Below, in pieces: positions 8,761-16,999 of a DNA stretch of 64,000 bases (position 1 is the first letter of the stretch; every line of letters starts with the position of its first letter). This DNA comes from Fictibacillus halophilus (lineage in GTDB: Bacteria > Bacillota > Bacilli > Bacillales > Fictibacillaceae): the NCBI RefSeq assembly GCF_016401385.1, contig NZ_JAEACF010000001.1:3286001-3350000 (forward strand). Direction: 5' to 3'. Position numbers and translations under genes: made by a program. The notes beneath the pieces were generated by a model. The model ran no database searches and had not been told where the DNA came from. It was given only the letters and a program-made list of their open reading frames with translations.

Positions 8761-8955
8761 ATAGACTTCACCCTAGAAAAATGCATAAAAAAATCGGCTC
8801 ATAAGAAGAGTCCGCAGCATCAAGGGGTTGAGTATGATGGCTTGTATCTGACCGCTGTTCTTAACTATTGGTGGCAAACAAAAGACATCACAAATAAACC
8901 GGACAATCCGTTTCATTTTTCTTTTGTAAACCGATATCCAAATTGTTTTAGTTAA
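8761..8955 (+). pseudogene. Possible 3' remnant of an unidentified gene
   Basis: A 64-codon open frame without any start codon follows a stop at 8758-8760 and ends at TAA 8953-8955. Its translation (…GVEYDGLYLTAVLNYWWQ…, …NPFHFSFVNRYPNCF) has a protein-like composition rich in Trp/Tyr/Phe and Pro. It could be the tail of a decayed gene, or chance. The opposite strand also has a start-containing frame with less protein-like composition. Confidence 0.2.
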
Positions 8956-9055
8956 GAACGACAACGCTCACAAACACACCATCCCTTCCATTGAATTACC
9001 ATTATCATATGTAATTGTTTTACAGTTGTCAACTTAATAAAAGATGAGCTTAATT

Positions 9056-9085
9056 AAAAGAGACCAGTTGGAAAAACCGGTCTCT
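9056..9085 (-). terminator. Likely terminator of the rlmN transcript
   Basis: Stem AGAGACC/GGTCTCT extended by GTT/AAC across one mismatch, with TTTT on the minus strand. It is the first terminator-like hairpin 3' of rlmN, beyond the 21-bp arrays. Confidence 0.5.
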
Positions 9086-9138
9086 TCTCATTAGGCTGTT
9101 TTCGAATTCAATGCTGCTTTTGAAATATATAAATAATT

Positions 9139-9232
9139 GGACAGATTATTGGCTGAAATGGACAGATTACGGTGCAGATTGGACAGATTATGTGGCCAAT
9201 CGGACAGATTAATCTTCGAATCAGACAGATTA
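9139..9232. repeat. 21-bp phased direct-repeat array (core GGACAGATTA)
   Basis: GGACAGATTA starts at 9139, 9160, 9181 and 9202, then AGACAGATTA at 9223, each exactly 21 bp apart. The 11 bases between cores vary freely. Because 21 is seven codons, any frame through it gives an artificial heptad (NLSxxxx on the minus strand), which explains a spurious 80-codon frame here. Confidence 0.85.
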
Positions 9233-9322
9233 CCATCACCATCAACAAAACTACCTCTACATAGGAGCAGTTTTAATGCGTAGACAGGCATATGGGTAGC
9301 GCGCAAACACCTCAAAGTGTGC

Positions 9323-9377
9323 TTACTGTCCACTTTTACAAATTTACTGTCTACTTAGCCATTTTTACTGTCCACTT
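9323..9377. repeat. Second 21-bp phased array (core TTACTGTCCACTT)
   Basis: TTACTGTC(C/T)ACTT starts at 9323, 9344 and 9365, exactly 21 bp apart. TGTCC is the complement of the GGACA in the neighbouring array, so the two arrays may be inverted relatives facing each other across 9233-9322. Located just after the rlmN stop codon. Confidence 0.75.
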
Positions 9378-9415
9378 CCATTCACCACGCACTTTTAGGA
9401 GTAGACAGCCTTCCA

Positions 9416-10495
9416 TTAAGACTTAATCGATTGATCTTTATCCTTTTTGATCTGCTTACTTCTTAACTGACCGCAAGCTGCATCAATATCTGTTCCATGC
9501 TCTTGACGGATCTTACAGTTGATCCCGTTTTTCTTAAGCGTATCGTAAAACGCTAGAACCGATTCTTGGTCACTGCGCTGATACTGACTGTGCTCATCGA
9601 CTGGGTTATATGGAATCAGATTGATATATGTTTTTTTCTTTTTATCTTGGAAAAGAGCCGCAAGTTCTAATGCTTCCTCTACATGATCATTTACATCTTT
9701 TAATAAGATATATTCAATCGTAATCCTGCGATTCGTTTTCTCGATATAATAGTTGATCGCATCCATCAGCTTTTCAACAGGAAAAGCACGGTTGATCTTC
9801 ATGATTTTTGTACGAAGTTCATTGTTCGGTGCGTGAAGCGATAATGCGAGATTTACTGGGATGTTCACATCTGCAAACTCGTACATTTTGTTCACGATCC
9901 CGCTTGTTGAGACTGTAATATGTCTCGATCCAATCGCTAGACCTTTTTGATCGATCATGATCTTAAGAAAATCAATCATGTTCTCAAAGTTATCAAAAGG
10001 TTCACCGATTCCCATTACAACGATATGACTTACCTTTTCTCCCTCACCAGCCGCGTCTAAATGATGCTGAACGTTCATGATCTGCTCCACAATTTCCCCA
10101 CTCGATAGATCACGCGTTTTGGTTAACAAACCACTCGCGCAGAAACTGCATCCGATATTGCAACCGACTTGTGTTGTTACACATACCGATAAGCCGTATT
10201 TATGTCTCATCAGTACGGTTTCGATCAAGTTACCATCATTCAATTTGAAGAGAAATTTAACCGTTCCATCTGAAGCTTCCTGCTTAACGTGCTCTCGTAG
10301 CGTTTGAATGGTAAAGTTTTCGGTTAATAATTCAATACAATCGTCTTTGATATCGATCATTTCTGAAAAAGTGGTTACCCGCTCCCTATATAGATAGTTC
10401 CATACTTGTGAAGCGCGATACGGTTTATATCCATGCTGCCCGAGCCATTCAGTTAGTTGTTCTATCGTCAATCCATAAATGGAATCTTTGTTCAT
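9416..10495 (-). CDS. rlmN: RlmN-type dual-specificity RNA methyltransferase (radical SAM)
   Basis: Radical SAM enzyme that methylates C2 of A2503 in 23S rRNA and A37 of some tRNAs. 359 residues. The [4Fe-4S] motif CxxxCxxC is C112, C116 and C119 ([12 protein letters not shown]), with the SAM-binding GIGEP after it and the methyl-carrying C-terminal cysteine at 341 (DAACGQL). Cfr resistance methyltransferases share these cysteines, but the overall sequence is RlmN-like. B. subtilis rlmN sits in the prpC region, so this origin-side copy may be a second paralogue. ATG with AGAGGT upstream; monocistronic. A promoter-like TTGTGA-N18-TACTAT lies in the 322-bp gap upstream, where otherwise only the dtpT promoter is seen. 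Confidence 0.88.
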   Translation of the reverse strand: MNKDSIYGLTIEQLTEWLGQHGYKPYRASQVWNYLYRERVTTFSEMIDIKDDCIELLTENFTIQTLREHVKQEASDGTVKFLFKLNDGNLIETVLMRHKYGLSVCVTTQVGCNIGCSFCASGLLTKTRDLSSGEIVEQIMNVQHHLDAAGEGEKVSHIVVMGIGEPFDNFENMIDFLKIMIDQKGLAIGSRHITVSTSGIVNKMYEFADVNIPVNLALSLHAPNNELRTKIMKINRAFPVEKLMDAINYYIEKTNRRITIEYILLKDVNDHVEEALELAALFQDKKKKTYINLIPYNPVDEHSQYQRSDQESVLAFYDTLKKNGINCKIRQEHGTDIDAACGQLRSKQIKKDKDQSIKS

Positions 10496-10760
10496 GTAAA
10501 AAGACCTCTTTTCACTACCTGTAAACTTATTCTTCTATAGTACTAAAAATTTCACCAGAATCACAATGGTTGAACTCATTTACCAGCACCTTACAATTTT
10601 TTTATTTTTTTGAGCATACTACATAAGTAAATTTTCGCACTACTTTTATACACCTTTTATAACCGATTTATGCATAGATATAAGCCATTATGCCCATATA
10701 GGGTGTAATTTCCATTTACGTATGCATAAGAACCTGTAATAATAGATAAGCCGAAAACTT

Positions 10761-10790
10761 TTGACAATAATAAATATTTCAAAGTATTAT
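10761..10790 (+). promoter_or_regulatory. Sigma-A promoter of the dtpT-like gene
   Basis: TTGACA (10761-10766), 18-bp spacer, TATTAT (10785-10790), 28 bp before the start. An AATAATA/TATTATT inverted repeat overlaps spacer and -10, leaving room for a repressor; a partial CodY-like match there was too weak to call. Confidence 0.75.
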
Positions 10791-10817
10791 TATTAATGTA
10801 CTAGAGGAGGTTGTCAT

Positions 10818-12311
10818 ATGTCAGACATCAATAGACAGAAAATTGTGGATAGTGTGCCACAAAAGGGATTCTTTGGACATCCTAAAGGTCTTTTCACACT
10901 ATTCTTCACAGAGTTTTGGGAGCGCTTTTCTTACTACGGAATGCGTGCAATCCTTATTTACTACATGTACTATGAGGTTTCAAAAGGTGGTCTAGGATTA
11001 GAAGAGTCCACTGCACTCGCAATCATGTCCATTTATGGTTCACTTGTATATATGTCCGGTGTAATCGGTGGTTGGTTAGCAGATAGAGTTTTTGGTACAT
11101 CTAGAGCGTTATTCTATGGTGGTATTCTGATCATGATTGGTCATATCGTCCTAGCCGTATTACCAGGCGATTTGACTATGCTGTTTATTTCCATGGTCTT
11201 TATCGTAATCGGTACAGGTTTGCTTAAGCCTAACGTATCCAGTGTTGTAGGTGATATTTATGCTCCTGGCGATACTCGTCGCGATGCAGGATTCTCTATC
11301 TTCTACATGGGGATCAACCTTGGTGCTTTCATATCTCCATTAATCGTGGGGGAAGTTGCTAAAAAGAGCTTCCACTTAGGTTTCGGTATCGCAGCAGTTG
11401 GTATGTTATTAGGACTAATCGTGTTTGCTGTAACAAAGAAAAAGAATCTTGGTCTTGCAGGTACGTATGTGCCTAACCCATTAACTCCAGCTGAGAAGAA
11501 GAAAGTATCAATCATCGTTGGTATTTCTGTAGTTGTACTAGCTGTTGTCTTAGGAACAACCATTCCAGCAGGTATTTTTACGCTTGAAGTATTCATTACA
11601 TTAGTTGGTATTTTTGGTATCGCGATCCCTACGATTTATTTCGTGGTTATGTACCGCAGTCCAAAAACGACATCAGACGAGCGTTCACGAATTATTGCGT
11701 ACATCCCGCTATTTATCGCAGCTGTTATGTTCTGGGCAATCCAAGAACAAGGTTCAACGATTCTTGCAGCTTATGCGGACAAGCGTACAGATTTAACATT
11801 TGCAGGACTTGAGATTTCACCAGCTTGGTTCCAATCTCTAAATCCTTTATTCATCATTACACTTGCTCCGCTATTCGCATGGATGTGGGTGAAACTTGGT
11901 ACACGTCAACCGTCAGTACCTAAGAAATTTGCACTAAGCTTGTTATTTGCTGGATTATCTTTCTTAGTTATTCTTCTTCCTGCTTACTTTGGTGGAGAAG
12001 ATTCACTAGTAAGTCCATTATGGTTAGTGCTTAGTTACTTTATCGTTGTTATCGGTGAGCTTCTATTGTCTCCAGTAGGACTTTCTGCAACAACAAAGCT
12101 TGCTCCAGCAGCGTTCTCTGCACAAACAATGAGCTTATGGTTCTTAGCAAGTGCAGCTGCACAAGCGATCAACGCACAAATCGTTAAGTTCTATTCTGCA
12201 GAAACAGAAATGATGTACTTCGGTACAATCGGTGGAGCTGCGATTGTGTTATCACTGATCCTATTTGTCATCTCGCCTAAAATTCAAGAGAAGATGAAAG
12301 GTATTCGTTAA
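10818..12311 (+). CDS. dtpT: POT/PTR2-family proton-coupled di-/tripeptide transporter
   Basis: Membrane symporter importing di- and tripeptides with protons. 497 residues with the family signature EFWERFSYYGMRAIL (about 32-46) in the first transmembrane helix and about 14 hydrophobic segments. It closely fits the DtpT/YclF subfamily in length and in the GxxLADRxFG and GLLKPNVSS motifs. ATG has GAGGAGGT 6 bp upstream, a strong site. It is a single-gene unit with its own promoter and terminator; nitrogen-type control is plausible but not shown. Confidence 0.92.
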   Translation: MSDINRQKIVDSVPQKGFFGHPKGLFTLFFTEFWERFSYYGMRAILIYYMYYEVSKGGLGLEESTALAIMSIYGSLVYMSGVIGGWLADRVFGTSRALFYGGILIMIGHIVLAVLPGDLTMLFISMVFIVIGTGLLKPNVSSVVGDIYAPGDTRRDAGFSIFYMGINLGAFISPLIVGEVAKKSFHLGFGIAAVGMLLGLIVFAVTKKKNLGLAGTYVPNPLTPAEKKKVSIIVGISVVVLAVVLGTTIPAGIFTLEVFITLVGIFGIAIPTIYFVVMYRSPKTTSDERSRIIAYIPLFIAAVMFWAIQEQGSTILAAYADKRTDLTFAGLEISPAWFQSLNPLFIITLAPLFAWMWVKLGTRQPSVPKKFALSLLFAGLSFLVILLPAYFGGEDSLVSPLWLVLSYFIVVIGELLLSPVGLSATTKLAPAAFSAQTMSLWFLASAAAQAINAQIVKFYSAETEMMYFGTIGGAAIVLSLILFVISPKIQEKMKGIR

Positions 12312-12321
12312 TCTTACATGT

Positions 12322-12366
12322 AAAACCACTGATGTGATGGTCCTCCATTATGTCAGTGGTTTTTTT
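12322..12366 (+). terminator. Terminator of the dtpT-like gene
   Basis: Long hairpin with outer stem AAAACCACTGA/TCAGTGGTTTT, inner pairing around ATGG/CCAT, and a seven-T tail. Confidence 0.9.
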
Positions 12367-12375
12367 ATTCTGAGA

Positions 12376-12510
12376 AGTAGTTGATCTCCGTTTCAGGTGC
12401 TCGCTTTCCGGGGGGCGTGCGGTGAGCCTCTTAGTGCCTTGCACTATTAAGAGTCTCACCTGTCCCACTGATCCCCCAGGAGTCTCGCACCCTACACTAC
12501 AATCAACTTG
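12376..12510. repeat. Dispersed palindromic repeat, copy 1
   Basis: About 135 bp beginning GTTGATCTCCGTTTCAGGTG and ending in ACTACAATCAACTT, with internal GCTCGCTTTCC and GGAGTCTCGCACC blocks that pair as a long imperfect hairpin. One of seven related copies in this window. It follows the dtpT terminator. Confidence 0.9.
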
Positions 12511-12599
12511 TCAATGGTGCCTTAGTAAACATGAACGACATGCTTTATGATTTAAGCTTTAACATAAAAAAGAAGCTTATATACTAAGCTCCTTCAACC

Positions 12600-12980
12600 T
12601 TAATTCATCCATCCATGCAACAATCCAAGCAGTGTGAAAATCACTAGATGATCTCCGATTGCAATGATAAAAGACTTCCTTGTCATTAGACCGAAAAGGG
12701 TGTTTTTATAATAGACCATCGTGATCAAGATTCCTATGATAAACCCAACCACGAGTCCTTCTCCCGCACTTTCAGCTCCAATTAATCCGATAAGATAAGA
12801 CATTAGAAATGAGCTGACAAAGGCAACGATTACAGAAAAAATGTATTTAAAAGGTCCTGTCTCACCATTATCCTTTTTCTTACCGAGTATCGTTGAATAG
12901 TAAATGCCTCCGTAGATCATATATAAAAGCCCCCCAGCGATAATCGCTGATAAGTTTAAAAGCACTCCGTTTACTTCCAT
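12600..12980 (-). CDS. Small four-helix membrane protein (DUF1761-like)
   Basis: 126-residue integral membrane protein with four hydrophobic segments (about 8-28, 45-68, 74-92, 105-123) and a short KKKDNGETGPF loop. The LxxxxxGGIYYSTILGKK pattern resembles DUF1761 proteins, which have no known function. The start is ATG at 12980, where GAGGGGG lies 5 bp upstream; the longer frame starts inside the previous gene. It begins 13 bp after the AraC-type regulator stop, so the two are coupled, and the regulator may control this protein. A weak minus-strand hairpin at 12567-12590 follows. Confidence 0.7.
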   Translation of the reverse strand: MEVNGVLLNLSAIIAGGLLYMIYGGIYYSTILGKKKDNGETGPFKYIFSVIVAFVSSFLMSYLIGLIGAESAGEGLVVGFIIGILITMVYYKNTLFGLMTRKSFIIAIGDHLVIFTLLGLLHGWMN

Positions 12981-12993
12981 AATGGCCCCCTCG

Positions 12994-13938
12994 TTATTTT
13001 GGTTCAATGGCTAGGGCAATTGCTTTAATCTTGCTTTCCCGTTTTAACGTATCTCTGTTCTGTTGAATCTGTATGACTTCTACTGGATTACTTAAATATT
13101 TAAATCCACTTCTTGGCAGCCCATAGCTGTACAGTTCGGAGTAACAGTCGATTATCAGATTGCGGTCTGAATAATCGACAGGCTCATCAAATTCATATAC
13201 TACATGCTTTCCACCAACAAACTTAGAGGTATCATCAGCCGAGATTGACTCAGCGATCGAATCATTGATTGTAATATGACAATCATATCGGCATTTGTCA
13301 GGAGGAGTTATGTATGGATTGTTTCGTGGTATTCCTAGAAACAACGTATATGAATCAATCAGATTTCTTGATTCACACCATTTATGAACTTCTTCCCAAG
13401 CTTCAGGAACACCGCTCGTATACATCCCAAAATGATGACCTTTAATCGTAGTGCTGCTTGGAAAAGTTTCGATTCTTATATTAGATAAATCTAGCCATTT
13501 AAACTCATTATAAGGAGCATTGTCCTCCTTTTCTTTCGATGGGTTGCGAACTTGTTTAGATTTCTTGCTATCTTCATATTCCCGAGGAAATTGCTTTAGA
13601 TAAGCTCCTTCTCTCCAATTTTTCGGGCTCGTTTTAAAATAAGATTGGAAAGAATACGTGAAATACGATAAAGAAGAAAAACCACACAACATCGCAATCT
13701 GAGTGATAGGGATATAGGATTCATAGATTAACCGATGTGCAGCGTTCTCCAACCGGTATCTTTTCACATAGGCAGCTGGAGTTTCCCCAACGATATTTTT
13801 AAAAATCCGCTGAAAGTGAAAAGGAGAATAAGTAGAGATGCCAGCCAGTTTCTCTAGTGGCAGAGAATCCTCTACATGCTCTTCAATATACTCCAAAACT
13901 CTGAAGATCTGTTTTCGTTGCTCGCGCTCAACATACAT
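12994..13938 (-). CDS. AraC-family regulator with C-terminal GyrI-like ligand-binding domain
   Basis: 314 residues. The N-terminal 105 residues hold the double helix-turn-helix of AraC/XylS proteins (IEEHVEDSLPLEKLAGISTYSPFHFQRIFK and ITQIAMLCGFSSLSYFTYSFQSYF). After a charged linker (about 115-145) the C-terminal half matches the GyrI-like/AraC effector-binding fold seen in multidrug-binding regulators. The ATG has AAGGAG 9 bp upstream. It is co-transcribed with the small membrane protein after it. The ligand is unknown; a toxic-compound sensor is an inference from the domain type. Confidence 0.88.
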   Translation of the reverse strand: MYVEREQRKQIFRVLEYIEEHVEDSLPLEKLAGISTYSPFHFQRIFKNIVGETPAAYVKRYRLENAAHRLIYESYIPITQIAMLCGFSSLSYFTYSFQSYFKTSPKNWREGAYLKQFPREYEDSKKSKQVRNPSKEKEDNAPYNEFKWLDLSNIRIETFPSSTTIKGHHFGMYTSGVPEAWEEVHKWCESRNLIDSYTLFLGIPRNNPYITPPDKCRYDCHITINDSIAESISADDTSKFVGGKHVVYEFDEPVDYSDRNLIIDCYSELYSYGLPRSGFKYLSNPVEVIQIQQNRDTLKRESKIKAIALAIEPK

Positions 13939-14134
13939 AAATTGTACTCCTTTTTCATGCTAGTTCTTAAATTATAAACGAATTTCTGTATGTATTTGTA
14001 AATGTATTTTTTTAGCATCCATTTTTAAGAATTGTCCAAACCATTAAGACAAGCTTGCGTAAGATAGAGTAGAGAAGAAAACAAGAATCATTGTTCTTTT
14101 CTCAGCAGTTCGCTTATAGAAGGGGGGGTCTATA

Positions 14135-14206
14135 GTGAGCTTAATCGGTAGCCTATTAGGATTTAAGAAAAGAAAAAAAGGTAAAAAAAGACCTGAAGTA
14201 GCATAA
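14135..14206 (+). CDS. Candidate 23-residue cationic peptide gene
   Basis: A GTG-started frame of 23 codons has an exceptionally strong site (AGGGGGGG, 14121-14128) 6 bp upstream and is followed 8 bp after its stop by an intrinsic terminator. The peptide has a hydrophobic start (MSLIGSLLGF), then a basic block (KKRKKGKKR) and a short PEVA tail, so it is amphipathic and about +9. No family is recognised. The arrangement of ribosome site, frame and terminator in otherwise empty DNA argues for a real small gene. It could be a membrane-active or nucleic-acid-binding peptide, or an RNA leader. Confidence 0.5.
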   Translation: MSLIGSLLGFKKRKKGKKRPEVA

Positions 14207-14214
14207 GCAGGTTG

Positions 14215-14240
14215 AAAGCCGGGGATCTTCCTCGGCTTTT
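14215..14240 (+). terminator. Terminator after the small cationic peptide gene
   Basis: Stem AAAGCCG/CGGCTTT (14215-14221, 14233-14239) with T-rich tail. The 218 bp after it, up to the GNAT gene, hold nothing else recognised. Confidence 0.7.
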
Positions 14241-14458
14241 ATATGTTTTTAGAACATTCTTTTACATAGCGCCTTTTTCATAAGAATTAGGACGGTATCC
14301 AGACCCTTTCAAGGACAAGCACATATAGTACAAGCAAGGGGGATTTTTAAAAAATTTATAGGTATGTTTTGATGTAACCTATGGTTTTCGCAAGCGAATC
14401 ATCTTCTATTTATTTCTTTATATCTTCCCTTCGTAAAGTAATATAAGGGGGAATATCA

Positions 14459-14953
14459 TTGTATATTCGCAAACGGGTACCTGGTAAGGACGATCCTTTT
14501 TTAGTAGATATGGTAGTAAGTAACTTTCAAGTCCGTAAAAACGTGATTGAAATGATTATAAACATGGCCAACGAGGTCATGATTGTCTGTGATAGCAATG
14601 ACACAATTATCGGTTTTGTATGTTATCGATTCAGAATCGGTCCGACGATTTTTGTGGATTATGTAGTGTTAGATACGAAGCATCAAGGAAAAGGGATCGC
14701 AACTTCATTTCTGCCCGTATTCGAGAGTCACCTTATGAAACAAGGTATTCGCAATGTATTTGGTACGGTTGATGAAGAGAACACTGATGCTCTAAAGACT
14801 TTTCAACATTGGGGCTTTAAAGTTCACGGCCAGCTAGGTTCTAGCATTGTTATCCAAAAAGAACTTACATCGTCTAACTCTTTATCAGCTCCGACTGGTG
14901 TTCGTACGAATTCAAGCGTAAGAAAGCTCGCAACTCCTCCATCGCTTCGCTAA
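14459..14953 (+). CDS. GNAT-family N-acetyltransferase
   Basis: 164 residues with acetyl-CoA motif A VVLDTKHQGKGIATSFL (about 75-91) and C-terminal motif DALKTFQHWGFKVHG. Cytoplasmic; substrate unknown. Starts with TTG, chosen because AGGGGG lies 8 bp upstream. The last 25 residues are Ser/Thr-rich and beyond the usual fold. It stands alone and ends in a terminator. Confidence 0.83.
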   Translation: MYIRKRVPGKDDPFLVDMVVSNFQVRKNVIEMIINMANEVMIVCDSNDTIIGFVCYRFRIGPTIFVDYVVLDTKHQGKGIATSFLPVFESHLMKQGIRNVFGTVDEENTDALKTFQHWGFKVHGQLGSSIVIQKELTSSNSLSAPTGVRTNSSVRKLATPPSLR

Positions 14954-14969
14954 GTAATGGATAATATTT

Positions 14970-14997
14970 AAGCAGATCTTCTATGTAAGGTCTGCTT
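14970..14997 (+). terminator. Terminator of the GNAT gene
   Basis: Stem AAGCAGA/TCTGCTT (14970-14976, 14991-14997) with a short T/A-rich tail. The rest of this gap is repeat copy 2. Confidence 0.55.
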
Positions 14998-15040
14998 ATT
15001 AAATTTCAAAGGCTAATTTATTTCATTGATGCTCTTTGAA

Positions 15041-15147
15041 AGTAGTTGATTTCCGCTCCAGGTTGCTCGCTTTCCATGGGGCGAACGGTGAGCCTCCTGC
15101 CACTACGTGCCATTAGGAGTCAGCAACCTTCCGCTCCAATCAACTTG
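15041..15147. repeat. Dispersed palindromic repeat, copy 2 (short form)
   Basis: About 107 bp, the same ends and GCTCGCTTTCC and GGTGAGCC blocks as copy 1 but with a shorter 3' arm (AGGAGTCAGCAACC). Confidence 0.85.
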
Positions 15148-15258
15148 CATGAAAGGAGTAAGAAATCCTTAATAATAAGATCATGTATAGATTATTACTT
15201 TTCCAATACCAAAAAAAGCATCGCCATTTAATGGCAATGCACATAATAACAGTCTAAT

Positions 15259-15669
15259 TTACCCGTTTAGATAGTATACATACACTTCTCTATCCTCATC
15301 AAATTCGAGAGATAAACGCTTGTATGTATTGTTATCAATTGTAACGCTGTCTAATGATAAAGCTAGCATGATTCCCTCTAGGCTTGTTTCGGTAGATTCT
15401 TTAATTATCTTTCTATCTGAATGAAACAAACGATATTCAATTGTGTTCGGTACTTTTTCAATAGTGTCAGCATATGGTTGTTCACCCTTGCATTCATACA
15501 AATCAATAAAATATTTACCATTTGTAAAATAGTTACCCCTATTTTCGTAAACCTTTCCTTCGTTTACCCAATAGTTAACAAAGAATCTTACACTGGTTTC
15601 TAAACTAGATATTGCTTCAAATGTTTTTATTGTTTGTTTATCTTCTAATCGATACTCTAATGTATTCAA
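15259..15669 (-). CDS. Hypothetical protein
   Basis: 136 residues, acidic, no signal peptide, membrane segment or recognised motif. It is rich in aromatic residues (FFVNYWVNEGKVYENRGNYF, 28-47) and in alternating beta-like segments, compatible with a small alpha/beta cytoplasmic protein. The start is TTG at 15669 because GGGAGGG lies 6 bp upstream. No operon partner is evident. Confidence 0.6.
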   Translation of the reverse strand: MNTLEYRLEDKQTIKTFEAISSLETSVRFFVNYWVNEGKVYENRGNYFTNGKYFIDLYECKGEQPYADTIEKVPNTIEYRLFHSDRKIIKESTETSLEGIMLALSLDSVTIDNNTYKRLSLEFDEDREVYVYYLNG

Positions 15670-15795
15670 TTATAACCCTCCCTTTAAAGATTAAAATATG
15701 TTCTGTCTAATTCCCCTTTGGATTTTAACATAATTTGTAATTTTAATTGTAAAAAAATTGAGTATGTTTACGTTTTTTTACCTAATAAAAATAAT

Positions 15796-15841
15796 AAAGC
15801 CAACTCAAGATTTGCAGAAAACAAATCATTAAGTCGGCTTT
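15796..15841 (-). terminator. Terminator of the small zinc-ribbon gene
   Basis: Long stem AAAGCC…GGCTTT extended by ATTTG/CAAAT with one bulge; T-rich on the minus-strand 3' side. It lies 38 bp after the 15880 stop. Confidence 0.7.
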
Positions 15842-15879
15842 TTAACGTTTATAGTAAGAATGAATAAGTCTTATTGTTC

Positions 15880-16059
15880 TTACAGATCTAAGAGATTTTG
15901 CTGGCGTCTCGTCTTTTTAGATCCGTTCACCTGATTGTTGTTTGGATTGAAGATTTCTTCAATGTATCTTTGATGCCAATCACTAGTAAAATCTTTATCA
16001 GAGCAGATACAGCCACTTAAATCATATCGGAAAAGGCCACAGTGCGGGCAGTTACTCAT
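15880..16059 (-). CDS. Small Cys-rich (zinc-ribbon-like) protein
   Basis: 59 residues. Cysteines in MSNCPHCGLF and GCICS form a CxxC…CxC pattern, suggesting a single metal site. The C-terminus is basic (GSKKTRRQQ). The start is ATG at 16059, with AAGGGGGG 6 bp upstream; the longer frame has no ribosome site. No function can be assigned. Confidence 0.6.
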   Translation of the reverse strand: MSNCPHCGLFRYDLSGCICSDKDFTSDWHQRYIEEIFNPNNNQVNGSKKTRRQQNLLDL

Positions 16060-16165
16060 ATTAATCCCCCCTTGAGTCAACATAACGTATTCTATGTGCA
16101 TTTAAGAGAGTTGGTAACGGCTTTCGTACAACTTTCCATGAAATAAGATGCCGAATTTTTAAAAG

Positions 16166-16975
16166 TTATTTGTTCATCCAATCTGGCTTATGAAACTCTT
16201 CAAAATCACTTTGTATGACTTTTTTGAACGCATCTGACTCTACTGCGGCTTTAAGATCTTTTGCCAGCTGTGAATTCTTATCTTTCTCTAGCACCACGAT
16301 TCGATTGATGATCTCCTCTGGAAGTTTATCTTTTACAAGCGCATCTTTTAAATCTAGACCAGATGATAGAGCAAAGTTTCCGTTAACCGCCGCAAGATCT
16401 ACGGAGTCTAGCGTTCTTGGTGTTTGAGCGGCTTCAACAGGCTGGAACTTCAAGTTCTTTGGATTTTTCGTCACATCTTTTTCTGAGACTCTTAACGGAT
16501 TTGCTGAAGAATCGATCTCAATTAGTCCATTGTCTCTTAAAACAGTAAGTCCTCTTGCTAAATTCGTAGGATCATTGGCTAGTGAAACCGTGCTTCCAGG
16601 CTTAATTTCGTCTATAGACTTGAACTTTTTAGAATAGATACCTATTGGTGCAGTAGGTACCGTAATCACTGATGCTAGTTTCATATCATTCTCTTCTGAA
16701 AATGCGTCCATGTACACTTTATGCTGAAACAAATTCGCATCTAATGAACCGCTCTTTAAAGAGATGTTTGGTTGTACATAATCATTGAACTCTTTCACTT
16801 CAACGCTGTATCCTTTTTTCTCTAGGTATGGCTTCACGCCTTTTTCAAGCATGTCGCTGTAAGGCACAGTTGCGCCGAGCGTGATCTTCTTACTTTCTGT
16901 TTCACCCGATGCGCCACACCCTGCTAGTAAACCTATCAATAAAGCTGCTGTGATGAATATATTCAATCGTTTCAT
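16166..16975 (-). CDS. MetQ/NlpA-family ABC transporter substrate-binding lipoprotein
   Basis: 269-residue extracytoplasmic binding protein anchored by a lipobox cysteine (LLAGC, about residue 20) after a basic, hydrophobic signal. NlpA motifs include TLGATVPYSDMLEKGVKPYLEKKGY and NANLFQHKVYMD-like segments. The family binds methionine or related sulfur compounds. The start is ATG at 16975 with GAGGAGAG upstream. It follows the FMN-dependent monooxygenase by 24 bp under one SAM riboswitch, so the ligand may be the organosulfur substrate of that enzyme. No ATPase or permease lies beside it. Confidence 0.87.
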   Translation of the reverse strand: MKRLNIFITAALLIGLLAGCGASGETESKKITLGATVPYSDMLEKGVKPYLEKKGYSVEVKEFNDYVQPNISLKSGSLDANLFQHKVYMDAFSEENDMKLASVITVPTAPIGIYSKKFKSIDEIKPGSTVSLANDPTNLARGLTVLRDNGLIEIDSSANPLRVSEKDVTKNPKNLKFQPVEAAQTPRTLDSVDLAAVNGNFALSSGLDLKDALVKDKLPEEIINRIVVLEKDKNSQLAKDLKAAVESDAFKKVIQSDFEEFHKPDWMNK

Positions 16976-16999
16976 ATGTTTTCTCTCCTCACTCACTCT

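Noticed and set aside
8773..8964. 63-codon minus-strand frame with ATG
   Set aside because: Low-complexity hydrophobic composition and no ribosome site; the opposite strand looks more protein-like.
9091..9333. 80-codon minus-strand frame with NLSxxxx heptads
   Set aside because: It is created by the 21-bp repeat (seven codons) and has no ribosome site.
10768..10790. CodY box before the peptide transporter
   Set aside because: Only about 10 of 15 positions match, and the AT-rich inverted repeat could occur by chance.
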